Made by a program: the position numbers and the translations under genes. Source: Timema cristinae (taxonomy: Eukaryota > Arthropoda > Insecta > Phasmatodea > Timematidae). Taken from it: a DNA stretch of 64,000 nt. The notes beneath the pieces were generated by a model. That model saw nothing but the letters and a program-made list of their open reading frames with translations. It ran no database searches and had not been told where the DNA came from. The number at the start of each line of letters is the position of its first letter. The first letter of the stretch is position 1. The stretch spans positions 21,177 to 85,176 of the forward strand of contig JBCFYV010002301.1 of the NCBI GenBank assembly GCA_039000515.1, in the 5' to 3' direction. Positions 28,455-39,700 of this stretch are shown here, in pieces.

Positions 28455-28715
28455 TTTAATGGGGTCACAACAGAAATTATTAAGATAATAATATTGTGTA
28501 GTATCAACCTTAGTACCCATATGAAAGAATAAAAACCGAGGGTAGAAAAATGAGAGTGAAAGGGCTTGATTCATCGTTGAGGGTTTATCACTTGGTTCTC
28601 AGAATTAAGCAGTCACATTTGAAATAAATTGTAAACACTTTCTAATAAATAGTCTGTTATACATAGTTTCATCTAGTTTGAACAAAACAATTAGAGCTAT
28701 TTTTGAAATAACTTT
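27841..28715 (+). repeat. Second copy of the duplicated flank; gypsy-free (empty) site
   Basis: Matches 4612-4705 joined directly to 17,971-18,756, that is, the gypsy flanks without the 13.3-kb insertion. AACT is present once (27,933-27,936). It contains SINE copy 3. It begins exactly at the 5' end of LINE A. The right limit cannot be tested because the other copy runs into the gap. Confidence 0.9.
28140..28451 (+). mobile_element. tRNA-derived SINE, copy 3 (family 2), best preserved
   Basis: A-box TGGCGGTCTAGGGG and B-box GGTTCAATCCTC are both clear, followed by a body of about 200 bp and a perfect (AAT)n tail of about 60 bp. Target duplication AATTTTAATAGGGG (28,126-28,139) / AATTTTAATGGGG (28,452-28,464). 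The TAA-type tail is like that of the I-clade LINEs here, which could supply its retrotransposition machinery (inference). Confidence 0.9.
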
Positions 28716-29262
28716 AATTAAAAATAAATTGTCTCCATTGAATTAATTTTAAATAAAAGTTCCTCTGAAAAATAATTGTGCTATTTATAATATTAATCCC
28801 TGCCCAGATAGTAATTCTCAACAAAATCGTTAGAGCCTTCTTCAGTAAACCAACTTTCAAATATATTTTGTTCTATAAAAAATAGTACTTTTTAATTAAA
28901 TAAAAAGGTAAATTGTAAGCTGCGCATGAATTCAATTTTACCTGAAAAACAATAATTTGGTGTTTCATGATGAAAAACACTCCCGATTTATCAATTTTCA
29001 AAAATAATCTCATCAGTAAACCAATTTTTGAATACACTTGGAAGTGTTCTGATGCACTTGAATTTCTAAATGTTGACCGTAAGTAAAGTTTCGATTAGGT
29101 CTTCTTTGACTTGTAACAACAAACTTTTTTTTATTCTAACAGTGACGTGCTGTGTGGTTTTAATTTATAACTACTTATCTACCCTACTTCATTCTTTTTA
29201 ACATAACATTACACTCTTTTAATGGATATAATTGGCATAAAAAACATAATGACCAAATTATA
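28716..29262. other. Non-coding, AT-rich; no gene recognised
   Basis: Short random frames only. The two phrases around AAATATATTTTG and AGTAAACCAA near 28,850 and 29,020 are weakly similar but not a convincing repeat. Confidence 0.5.
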
Positions 29263-32200
29263 TATTATTATTATTGTTTTGAGGCCCGTCGACACAGTAA
29301 GGTCATTAGGGCCTTTAAAAATAAATTAAACACAGTAGAATCCCCAATGGGAAGAGACATCACATAGTCCACCTGTTAGAATAAACAGGTGGAGAGATAA
29401 AATATAAAACAATATACAATAATAAAATTTTTAAATTAATTTTAAAACAGTTATTCTCAATATGAGAAAATGCCCATTTGAGACACTCCATAGGAGCGCT
29501 CAAATGGGCTATTAGAATAAAAGAAGTGATACACCTGCTAAAATAAAACCACAGGTGTATACACTACGTTAAAATTACAAAACAAACATATTAAAATTTA
29601 ACACATTAAAATCATAAAACGTGTTAAAATAATACGTTAAAAAGACAAAACAAACATATTTAAATATACTAAAATGTTAAAAAAAAACTCAATATGAGAA
29701 AGTCCAGATGAGTCAATTTATAAAAGTGACTCAAATAGCATTAAAAAGATCCGCCTGGCGTATAAAACGAAGTAAACATATAACTCCATCCGCGCTAACG
29801 CGTAGTAAAAACCGAAGGTCACCTTTAAAATTAAGTGCCAGGCGGATAGGGGCATACTTGCGACACTCCACCAAAATGTGGTACACACTAAGGGGAGCAT
29901 CGCAAAACTCACACACTGGAGGTGGGTCCCCTCTCAATAAAAATCCATGGGTCAACGCTGTGTGTCCGACGCGGAGCCTTGTCAAGATGACCTCCTCTCT
30001 TCTGGACTTTCGTATAGAAGAGGGCCACCGCGACACACCGTCCCTGATGGACCGCAGCTTGTTCTGAGCAGGGGTCGAAACCCACTGCTCGTGCCAGGTG
30101 CGTAAGACCCCACGCCGAACATAACCCTTTAGATCTAAAAACATGACACCCAGACTCGCCTCCGGAGGCAGGCGTGCCGCCTCCTTGGCCGCCTGGTCAG
30201 CCAGTTCATTTCCGGAGAGACCGGCGTGACCAGGAATCCAGCAAAAGGCGAGCCGGGTGCTTAATGAATCAATTTTTAAAATTTGCTCATGTATCATCTG
30301 CACCAGGGGATTCCAAGAGTAGAGGGTGGACAATGCCAACAGAGCACTCATGGAATCCGTGCAGATGAGAACAGAACGGTGACACTTACGATACACAAAA
30401 CACAGAGATTTAAAAATGGCGTATAATTCAGCCATAAAAACACTGGATTCACCAGGTAAACCAAATTTAAAATTGTTTCCCTCCACAACAAATGCGCATC
30501 CCACGGAAGCCCCACACTTGGAGCCATCCGTATAGATGCGCTCAAAGCCCTGAAAGCGAGTGGAGAGGAGCTCATTAAATGTCCTCTCATATATAATCGG
30601 CGGGGTGGTCGCTTTAGGGAACTTGGCAAGATCATAATGGCATTGAGGTAGGCGAATCTTCCAGGGAGAAACTCGACCTGGGTATGTGGGGATAGCCTTT
30701 GGCAGGACTATCCCACACGTGTCGAATACCGATAGCATCCTGATCCCAACCGGCCTGGTACTACGCCATTTGGTTTCATACAAGACACGGTTAGGGGATG
30801 AAACACAGGTCGGTAGGCAACATGCTCCGGCATGCAGTGAAGTTTTGAAACGTAAGATGCCAGAAGATAGGACCGCCGGTAAGAGAGAGGGGGCTCACCG
30901 GCGTCGGCACAGATGCTGACGACTGGACTGGTACGAAATGCACCAGTAGCCAGTCGTATGCCAGCATGGTGGACACTATCCAGCATCTTCAACGCCGAAG
31001 GTCTCGCTGATGCATACACTAAACTGCCGTAATCTAGTTTCGATCTTACCAAGGCCCTATACAGGCGCATCAAGGTTTCCCTATCAGCCCCCCAGGACCG
31101 ACCGCTAACCACTTTAAGCAGGTTGAGTGCTTTTATGCACCTCGCTTTCAGGTCTTTGATGTGGGGAATCCAGGTTAATTTAAAATCAAATAAAAGTCCC
31201 AGAAACTTTACGGTCTCCGAGACAGGTAAAACAACGTGATTCATTAAAATACTGGGGGACTTGTTGTATTCCACGTAATCTATGGAAGTGGACGACCGTC
31301 GTCTTGGCTGAAGAGAAGCGAAAGCCATTACGCGATGCCCACGACCATAGATTGTTGACAGAGAGTTGTATCTGCCGTTCAGCCCTGTGGAGACTCGATG
31401 AACTACAATAAATTGCGTAGTCATCCACAAAGAGGCATGAACGGACAGGAAGGTGTACGTTGTCCACAATGCCATTTATTGCAATGGCGAACAACGCACA
31501 GCTTAAAATACTGCCCTGGGGCACCCCATTTTCTTGAATAAAATCATCGGATAAGGTGTTGTTTAACCTTACCCGGAAGTGTCTATCTGACATAAAATTA
31601 GCTATAAAAACAGGGAGGTTCCCACGGAACCCCCAGTTAAAAAGGGTTTTTAAAATGCCGTACCGCCATGTGGTATCGTACGCTTTCTCCAAGTCAAAGA
31701 AAACTGCCAAAAGATGCTGTTTATGGAGAAAGGCGTCACGAACTGCCGTCTCGAGACGGACGAGATGATCCACCGTAGATCGGTTGCGGCGAAAACCACA
31801 TTGAATATTTGATAGTAGATTGCGGGATTCTAAATACCATATTAATCGTTTATTTATCATTTTTTCCAATATTTTGCATACACAACTAGTTAAGGCTATC
31901 GGTCTATAACTAGTTGGTTCTAATTTTTCCTTGCCACTTTTATATAGAGGGATAATTGTTGCTTGCCTCCACAGTGTTGGGAACTGACGAGATTCCCAAA
32001 CAGTATTGTAGAGGTCCAACAGACATGCTCGTCCAGCAGGGGTAACTGGCGCAACATTTCATAATTAATGTCGTCGGGGCCAGGAGCTGTGCTACCCGCC
32101 TGGACATGGCATAGGTCAGTTCATCTAAAGTAAAGGGGGAGTTGTAATCCTCCCCCTGACTCTGACCAAAGTCAATAGAATGGCGCTCTATGTTCCGCTT

Positions 32201-33342
32201 ATGCGCTGCAAACTCATTTGAGTAGCTTGCGGTGCTAGATATGGCGGTGAACATAGAGCCCAATACATTGGCGACCTCCACAGGGGAGGAGACAAGCGTA
32301 CCATTTGACATGAGGGCAGGTATGTTATTGATGGTATTTTTGCTACTACGTAATTTACGAATATTGTCCCAAACCTTAGTTGTGGGAGTGGAAATTGTAA
32401 GGGTAGATATAAACTGTCTCCAAGACTCTCTTCTGCTTTCACGAATGATACGGCGAGCTCGAGCACGCATAATCCGGAATGATTCTAGATTATCCAAGGT
32501 AGGACGCCGATGGAAGAGACGTAATGCTCTTCGACGGTCAGAAATGGCCAATCTACACTCCTCGTTCCACCAGGGAACAGGATGGTGGCGCGGGTTTGGC
32601 GAGATTTTAGGGATAGATTCCCTCGCCGCCATGATGACCGTCGAAGTAAAATGGGCAATATTAACATCGACGTCCGGAGAAAGGGGTTGTACAAATACGG
32701 CGAGCTCGCGAAATTTATCCCAGTCAGCACGTTTAAGCACCCATTGTGGTGCACGTGCTATACCGGGAGGGTCTTCAATTAGCGAAAGCAGAATGGGAAA
32801 GTGATCGCTTCCACATAGATCCGAGTGGACCTCCCAAAGGAAGTGGGCAGCGATCCCGGGGCTACATAGAGTTAGGACGATGGCAGAGGATACACCATTA
32901 AAGGTGGAAAAGTGTGTCTGGGTCCCGGTGTTCATTAACACAAGGTTTCCCGAGACAAGAATATCCTCTACCATCCTCCCGCGGGCATCTGTATAATTAG
33001 ACCCCCACACCAGGTTGTGTGCGTTAAAGTCCCCCAAGATAATATAGGGGGCGGGAAGTTGTTTAAAGAGGGCCTCTAGGCTCCTCTTTGAAACACGTTC
33101 ACCTGGTGGGAGGTAGATGCAGCATACAGTTACTTCTATAGGAAGGGAGACTCTCACAGCAATCACTTGGAGATCAGATACAATATTTATAGACTTATTA
33201 TATATATTGCTACGTGCAAGTATAGCCACACCTCCGCTAGCCCGATCGAAGAATGGCTTGTCGGTACGATATACATCGTACCCACGAAGCATTGGGCTGT
33301 CAGTTGGGCGGAAGTGGGTCTCCTGCAAACACAATATGGAAG
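29263..33342 (-). mobile_element. I-clade LINE copy B, 5' part cut off by copy C
   Basis: Starts at the left with the ATT tail and the conserved GGCCC/GGGCC hairpin, and has the full 3' UTR, RNase H, RT and most of the endonuclease. It stops in the endonuclease (ATATGGAAGGA) where the ATT tail of copy C begins. Clearly the same family as A but a distinct subtype: its 3' UTR has extra hairpins, for example GCCCATTTGAG/CTCAAATGGGC (about 29,472-29,508). Confidence 0.88.
29731..33334 (-). pseudogene. I-type ORF2 of copy B: endonuclease, RT, RNase H
   Basis: A 464-residue endonuclease frame (33,334-31,940) is open, with QETHFRP, GDFNAHN and an intact SDHFP, but IDL in the usual SAIDLTL-type motif reads IVL, so another catalytic Asp is lost. 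RT (32,019-31,186 and on) has FFDLEKAYD, PQGS and FVDD intact. RNase H frame 30,783-29,731 has the full D-E-D-H-D set. Frameshifts at about 32,000, 31,220 and 30,795 split the protein; the last one, a shortened G run, is shared with copy A. Confidence 0.88.
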
Positions 33343-36300
33343 GATTATTATTATTATTATTATTATTGTGGTTTAAAGGCCCATCGACACATATAGGTCA
33401 TTAGGGCCTTGAAATATATTAAAAACATAATAAAATCCCCATAGGGGAAAGAGATAAAACATTCACCATCTGAGACACTCCATAGGAGTGCTCAAATGGA
33501 TTCTTGGTATAAATTAAGTGATACACCTGCTAAAAAAAAAACCACAAGTGTATCACTCCAATAAAAAGACAAAACAGAAATATTAAAATATAACACGTTA
33601 AAAAGACAAAACATGTTAAAATGATAATACGTTAAAAAGACAAAACAACATGTTAAATTGTAATAAAACTGTTAAAAAGATCTCAATATGAGATATTATC
33701 CAAAAGAGCCACTTTATAAAAGTGACTCAAATGGCATTAAAAAGATCCGCCTGGCGTATAAAACGGAGTAAACAAATAACTCCATCCGCACTATCACGTA
33801 ATAAAAAACGTAAGTCACCTTTAAAATCAAGAGCCAGACGGATAGGGGCTAGTTTGCGACACTCCACCAAAATGTGATGCACACTAAGGGGAGTATCACA
33901 AAACTCACACACTGGAGGTGGATCCCCTCTTAGTAAAAAACTATGGGTCAATGAAGTATGCCCGACGCGGAGTCTCGTCACGATGACCTCCTCTCTTCTA
34001 GACTTTCGTATAGAAGAGGGCCATCGCGACACACCGTCCCTGATGGACCGCAGCTTGTTCTGAGCAGGGGTCGAGACCCACTGCTCGTGCCAGGTGCGTA
34101 AGACTCCACGCCGAACATAACTCTTTAGATCTAAAAACATGACACCCAAACTCGCCTCCGGAGGCATACGTGCTGCCTCCTTGGCTGCCTGGTCCGCCAG
34201 TTCATTTCCTGGAAGACCAGCGTGACCAGGAGTCCAGCAAAAGGCGAGCCGGGTGCTTAATGAATCAATTTTTAAAATTTGTTCGTGAATCATCTGCACG
34301 AGAGGATTCCACGAGTAGAGAGTGGACAATGCCAACAGAGCACTCATGGAATCCGTGCAGATGAGGACAGAACGGTGACTACTTCGGTAAACAAAACACA
34401 AAGATTTAAAAATGGCATATAATTCAGCTGTAAAAACACTGGTTTCATTAGGTAAACCAAATTTAAAATTGGATCCTTCCACAACAAAAGCACATCCCAC
34501 GGAGACTCCAGATTTAGAGCCATCAGTGTAGATGCGCTCAAATCCGTGAAAGCGAGTGGAGAGGAGCTCATTAAAAGTCCTCTCATATACAAAGTTTGGG
34601 GTGGTCGCTTTAGGGAACTTGGCAAGATCAAAATGGCATTTCGGAGGGCGTATTTTCCAGGGAGAAACTCGACCTGGTGATGTGGGGATAGCCTTTGGCA
34701 GGACTATCCTACACGTGTCGAAAACAGATAGCATCCGGATCCCGACCGGCCTTGTACTACGCCATTTAGTTTCATACTAGACACGGTTAGGGGGATGAAA
34801 TACAGGGCGGTAAGCAACATTATTTGGCATGCAATGCAGTTTCGACACGTAAGATGCCAGGAGGTAAGACCGCCGGTAAGAAAGAGGGGGCTCACCGGCG
34901 TCAGCACAGATGCTGACGACTGGACTGGTACGAAAAGCACCAGTAGCCAGTCGAATGCCAGCATGGTGGACGCTATCGAGCATCTTTAACGCCGAGGGTC
35001 TAGCGGAACCATATACAAAACTGCCGTAATCAAGTTTTGATCTCACCAAGGCTCTATAGAGACGCATCAAGGTTTCCCTATCAGCACCCCAAGAGCGACC
35101 ACTCACAACTTTAAGTAAATTCAAAGCTTTAATACACCTCGCTTTCAGGTCTTTGATGTGGGGGATCCAAGTTAGTTTAAAATCGAATAAAAGTCCCAGG
35201 AACCTTACGGTCTCGGAGACAGGTAAAACAACGTTGTTCATTAAAATATTGGGGGCTGGCTGTATTCCACGTAATCTATGGAAGTGGACGACAGTCGTCT
35301 TGGCCGTAGAGAAACGAAAGCCATTACGAGATGCCCACAACCATAGATTGTTTACAGCGAGTTGTATCTGTCGTTCAGCCCTGTGGAGACTTGATGAACT
35401 GCAATAAATTGCGTAGTCATCCACAAAAAGACATGAACGGACAGGTACGTGCACGTTGTCCACGATGCTATTTATCGCGATAGCGAATAACGTAGTGCTT
35501 AAAATACTACCCTGAGGCACCCCATTTTCTTGAATAAAATCATCGGATAAGGTGTTGTTTAACCTTACCCGGAAGTGTCTATCAGACATAAAATTAGATA
35601 TAAAAATAGGGAGGTTCCCCCGGAACCCCCAATTAAACAGGGTTTTTAAAATGCCGTACCGCCAGGTGGTGTCGTAAGCTTTCTCCAAATCAAAGAAGAC
35701 AGCCAAGAGGTGCTGTTTATGGAGGAAAGCGTCACGAGCTGCTGTCTCAAGGCGAACAAGGTGATCCACCGTGGATCGGTTACGGCGAAAGCCACATTGC
35801 ATATTGGATAGTAGATTGCGGGATTCTAGATACCATATAAATCTTTTATTGATCATTTTCTCTAATATTTTGCATACACAACTAGTTAAGGCTATCGGTC
35901 TATAACTAGTTGGCTCTAATTTATCCTTGCCACTTTTATATATTGGGATAACGGTTGCTTGCCTCCACAGTGTTGGGAATTGACGAGATTCCCAAACACA
36001 ATTGTAGAGGTCTAAGAGGAACGCCCGTCCAGCAGGGGCAGTTGGCGCAACATTTCGTAATGGATATCATCAGGGCCAGAAGTTGTATTGCCCGCCTGGG
36101 ACAGGGCACAGGTAAGTTCCTCTTTAGTAAAGGGGGAGTTATAATCCTCCCCCCGACTTTGGCCAAAATCAATAGTAAGGCGCTCGATGCTGCGCTTATG
36201 CACCGCGAACTCGTTAGAGTAGCTCGCAGTGCTAGAAATAGCGGCGAACATCGAGCCCAATACATTGGCGACCTCCATAGGGGAGGAGACAAGTGAACCG

Positions 36301-36489
36301 TTAGACATGAGTGCGGGTATATTATAAATGGTATTTTTGCTACTACGTACTTTACGAATGTGATCCCAAACCTTGGTTGTGGGAGTGGAAATAGTAAGAG
36401 TAGAAATAAACTGTCTCCAAGACTCTCTTCTGCTTTCTCGAATAATACGGCGAGCTCTAGCACGTAGAATCCGGAATGACTCCAGATTC
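33343..36489 (-). mobile_element. I-clade LINE copy C, inserted head-to-tail into copy B
   Basis: The ATT tail (33,346-33,367) abuts endonuclease sequence of B. The 3' UTR, RNase H, RT and part of the endonuclease are closely similar to copy A. Clean sequence ends at 36,489, where about 240 bp present in A are missing and the text becomes error-rich (36,490-36,732 is still C-like). Confidence 0.88.
33727..36489 (-). pseudogene. I-type ORF2 of copy C: RT and RNase H, endonuclease remnant
   Basis: The RT frame 35,856-34,777 (359 residues) is long and holds FFDLEKAYD, PQGS and FVDD. It ends at an in-frame TAG (34,777-34,779) where copy E has a Leu codon. RNase H frame 34,734-33,727 has all catalytic residues. 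Linker between endonuclease and RT is in frames 36,497-36,012 and 36,625-35,936. Unlike A and B it keeps the five-G run at the RT/RNase H junction, so its defect there is a nonsense codon, not a frameshift. Confidence 0.87.
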
Positions 36490-36732
36490 TCACCCATTGG
36501 AGTATATCTTGCGTGCTTAAGCTTGGGTGATCGTTGGATTTTTGAAAAGCAGAAGCTGGAATGAGTGAGTTCCGGCTGGGCACATAGGTCCTAGTGAGAT
36601 CGGCTCGGACAAAGGAAGTGAGCAATGCGAATCCCGTGGGCTACCATAGAGGGTAGCTAGGTCGATGGCTAAGGATACACCATAGTAAAGTGAAAGGTGG
36701 GTTGTCTAGGGGGGTTCCCTGTGTTTATTATT

Positions 36733-39700
36733 ATTATATTATTTATTGGTGAGTTTAAAGGGCCCATCGACACATCTTAGGTCATTAGGGACGTTGAAAT
36801 TTATTAAATGACCAGTAAAAGAAATCCCGGTCAGAGGAGAATAGATAAAACACATTATCAACACAGACTGAGACACTACCATAGGAGTCTCAAAAATGGA
36901 TTCACTATGGTTATAAATTAAGTGATACACCTTGCTACAAAAAAAAAAACACAATAAAAGTTCAAGTATCACTTCCAATAAAAGAAGAAAACAAAACATA
37001 TACGAAATATAACACGTTAAAAACAAGACAAAAACAGTAAAATGATAAATACGTTAAAAAGACAAAACAACATGTTAAAATATGTAAATAAAACTGGTAT
37101 AAATATAAAAAAGATCTCAATATGAGATAATTAATCCAACAAGAGCTCACTTAATAAAAGTGACTCCAAACAAATGGCATTAAGAAAGAATACATGCTGG
37201 CCGTAATAAACGTAGTAAGATCAAACTAGCATCCATTCCGCGAACTACTCTCATGCGTATAAAAAAACGTAATTCGACCTTTAATAATCAAAGCAGCAGA
37301 CAGGATAGGGCTAGATTTGCGACACTCCACCCAATAATGATGGATCAACCACTAGGAGAGATCACAAAACTTCATTCACATCTGAGAGTGGATCCCCTTC
37401 TTAGTAAAAAAACTACTGGGTAATGCAGTATGGCCTCGAACGCAGGAGATCTCGGTACCACATTTAGACACTCACGTCATCATTCTAAGACTTTCGTATA
37501 AGTAAGATGGCCCATCGCGACATACCCCGTCCACTAGATTAGGAACTTCAAAAGACAAGCATTGTATTACTGAGCGCAGGGGGTCGAGACCACGACCCAA
37601 AAACACCTGACTCGTAAGCCATGGTGAAGAAAGACTCCAACGACCGAGAGAAGCGATTAGACCGGGGCATTTGGGAGACGTGAAGAGAGGACTAAGAACG
37701 AAACACGCAAACGATCGTCCTGTGTGCCGGGAGGCTAAAATTATAACGTGCTGAACACTTCCAAACGAATAGTCTCAGCAAATCCGTCCGACCAAGAATT
37801 CATCAATTCCTGGGAGATCCCTAAAATCACCGAATGACCTAGCACGAATCACAGCAAAGACGTAGTCCTGGAGATAGCTAACTGAATCAATTTATTAAAT
37901 ATATGGTTACTGTGAATTGCAAAAAGATCTGACTACGAGAGTAATTTCACGAGAAGAGAGATAAGGGACAATAAAGCACATAGCAAACAACATCATGGAA
38001 TAAACTAAATCTTGCAGATATATAGAACATTAACAGGTGACTTCAACTATACGATAACAACCAAAACACAGTAAGAAATTTAAAAAATAGCGACTGTATA
38101 ATTCAGTACATAAAAAAGACCCATGAATTCAAACAGGTTAAAACCAAGAATCTTAAAAATTGTTTCCCTCACACAAACAAATGCGCATTCCACATGGAAG
38201 CCCCCACACTTGGAGTGCTAGTATTCCGTAATAGATGCGCATCAAAAGCCCTAGAAAAGCGAAGATGGAGAGGAAAGCTCATTAAATGTACACATCAATT
38301 AAATATCATCAATATAATCGAGCGGGGTGGTCGCTATTAGGGAACAATTTGAGCAAGAATCAAACATGGCAATGAGGTAGAGCGAATCTTCCAGGAGAAA
38401 GAAACTCGAACCTGGGTATTGGTGGGGAATAGCCCCTTTGGCAGAGAAACATAAATCCACATCACAGTAGTCAGAATACCGATAAGCTATCCCAATGATC
38501 CCAACAACGAAACCTTGATATCTAGACGAACCATTGGATTCAATACTAAGACACGTTAAGGGGAATGAAACACAGTCGGTTACGGACAAAAACATCTCCG
38601 CGGCATGCAGACTGAAGATTCTTTGAACGTTAAGATGCCAGAAGATAGGAACCCGATCCGGTAAAAGAGAGATGGGCAGCTAATAAATAATTTACAACAC
38701 GGACGTCGGGCAACAGAAAAGCATAGACGACATAGAGTATATGAGAACCAAAGTTACGAAAATGCAAAACAAACTCAGTATAACTCAGATAACGTATGTT
38801 CACAGCATTGATGTGGCAAACACACTAGATATCTCAAGCATACTTCAACAAGACCGAAGGATACACGCGCTGATAGACTATTACACAAACTGCAGTAATC
38901 TATTTCGACATTTAAGAATCTTACGCAAGAAGCCTCTATACAGCGCATCAAGGTTACCGTCTATCTAGAACCCCCCGAGTGACCGAACACGCTAACCAAG
39001 GTTTATATTCTTTCACTGCTAACCACATTAAGACAGTTGAAAGTAGCATTTTATGCACCCTCGGTAACTTTCAAGGTCTTTGATTGAGGGAATAACCGAT
39101 GGTTAATATATATTAAAATCAAGATAAAAGTCCAGAAAACTAGTACGGTTCATAAAAATCCGAGACAGGGTAAAACTAACAGTGATTCTAGTTAAAATAC
39201 TGGGTACATTGTATTCCACAACCGTAATCTATGGAAGTGAACAGACAACAATAGGTAATAGACCGTCGATACTGATGGCTTGAAGAGAAGACGAAAGCCT
39301 TATTACTAGCTTGATGCCATCGACAACATAAGAATTGATTGACAAGTAAGTAAGTTGTTATTCTGACCAAGGTTTCAGAAAAAATCCCTAATGAGATTAG
39401 AACATCGAATGAACTAACAATAAATTAAGCATAGTCTAAACCACATAAGATGGAACAATGAACAGGACAGAGTAAGGTGAAATAACGATATGTCCACGAA
39501 TAGATCCATTTATTGAGTCAATGAGCGTAACAAAAGCGCACAGCTTAAAAAACAGACCATCGTTGGCAACACCTAAATAATTACTCAGTAATATTTCCTA
39601 CTGAATAAAAATACATACGATAAGGATTGTATAATGATCTTAAAACCTAAAAAACCCGGAAGTGTCTGATCTTAGACATAAAAATTACGGCTTATAAAAA

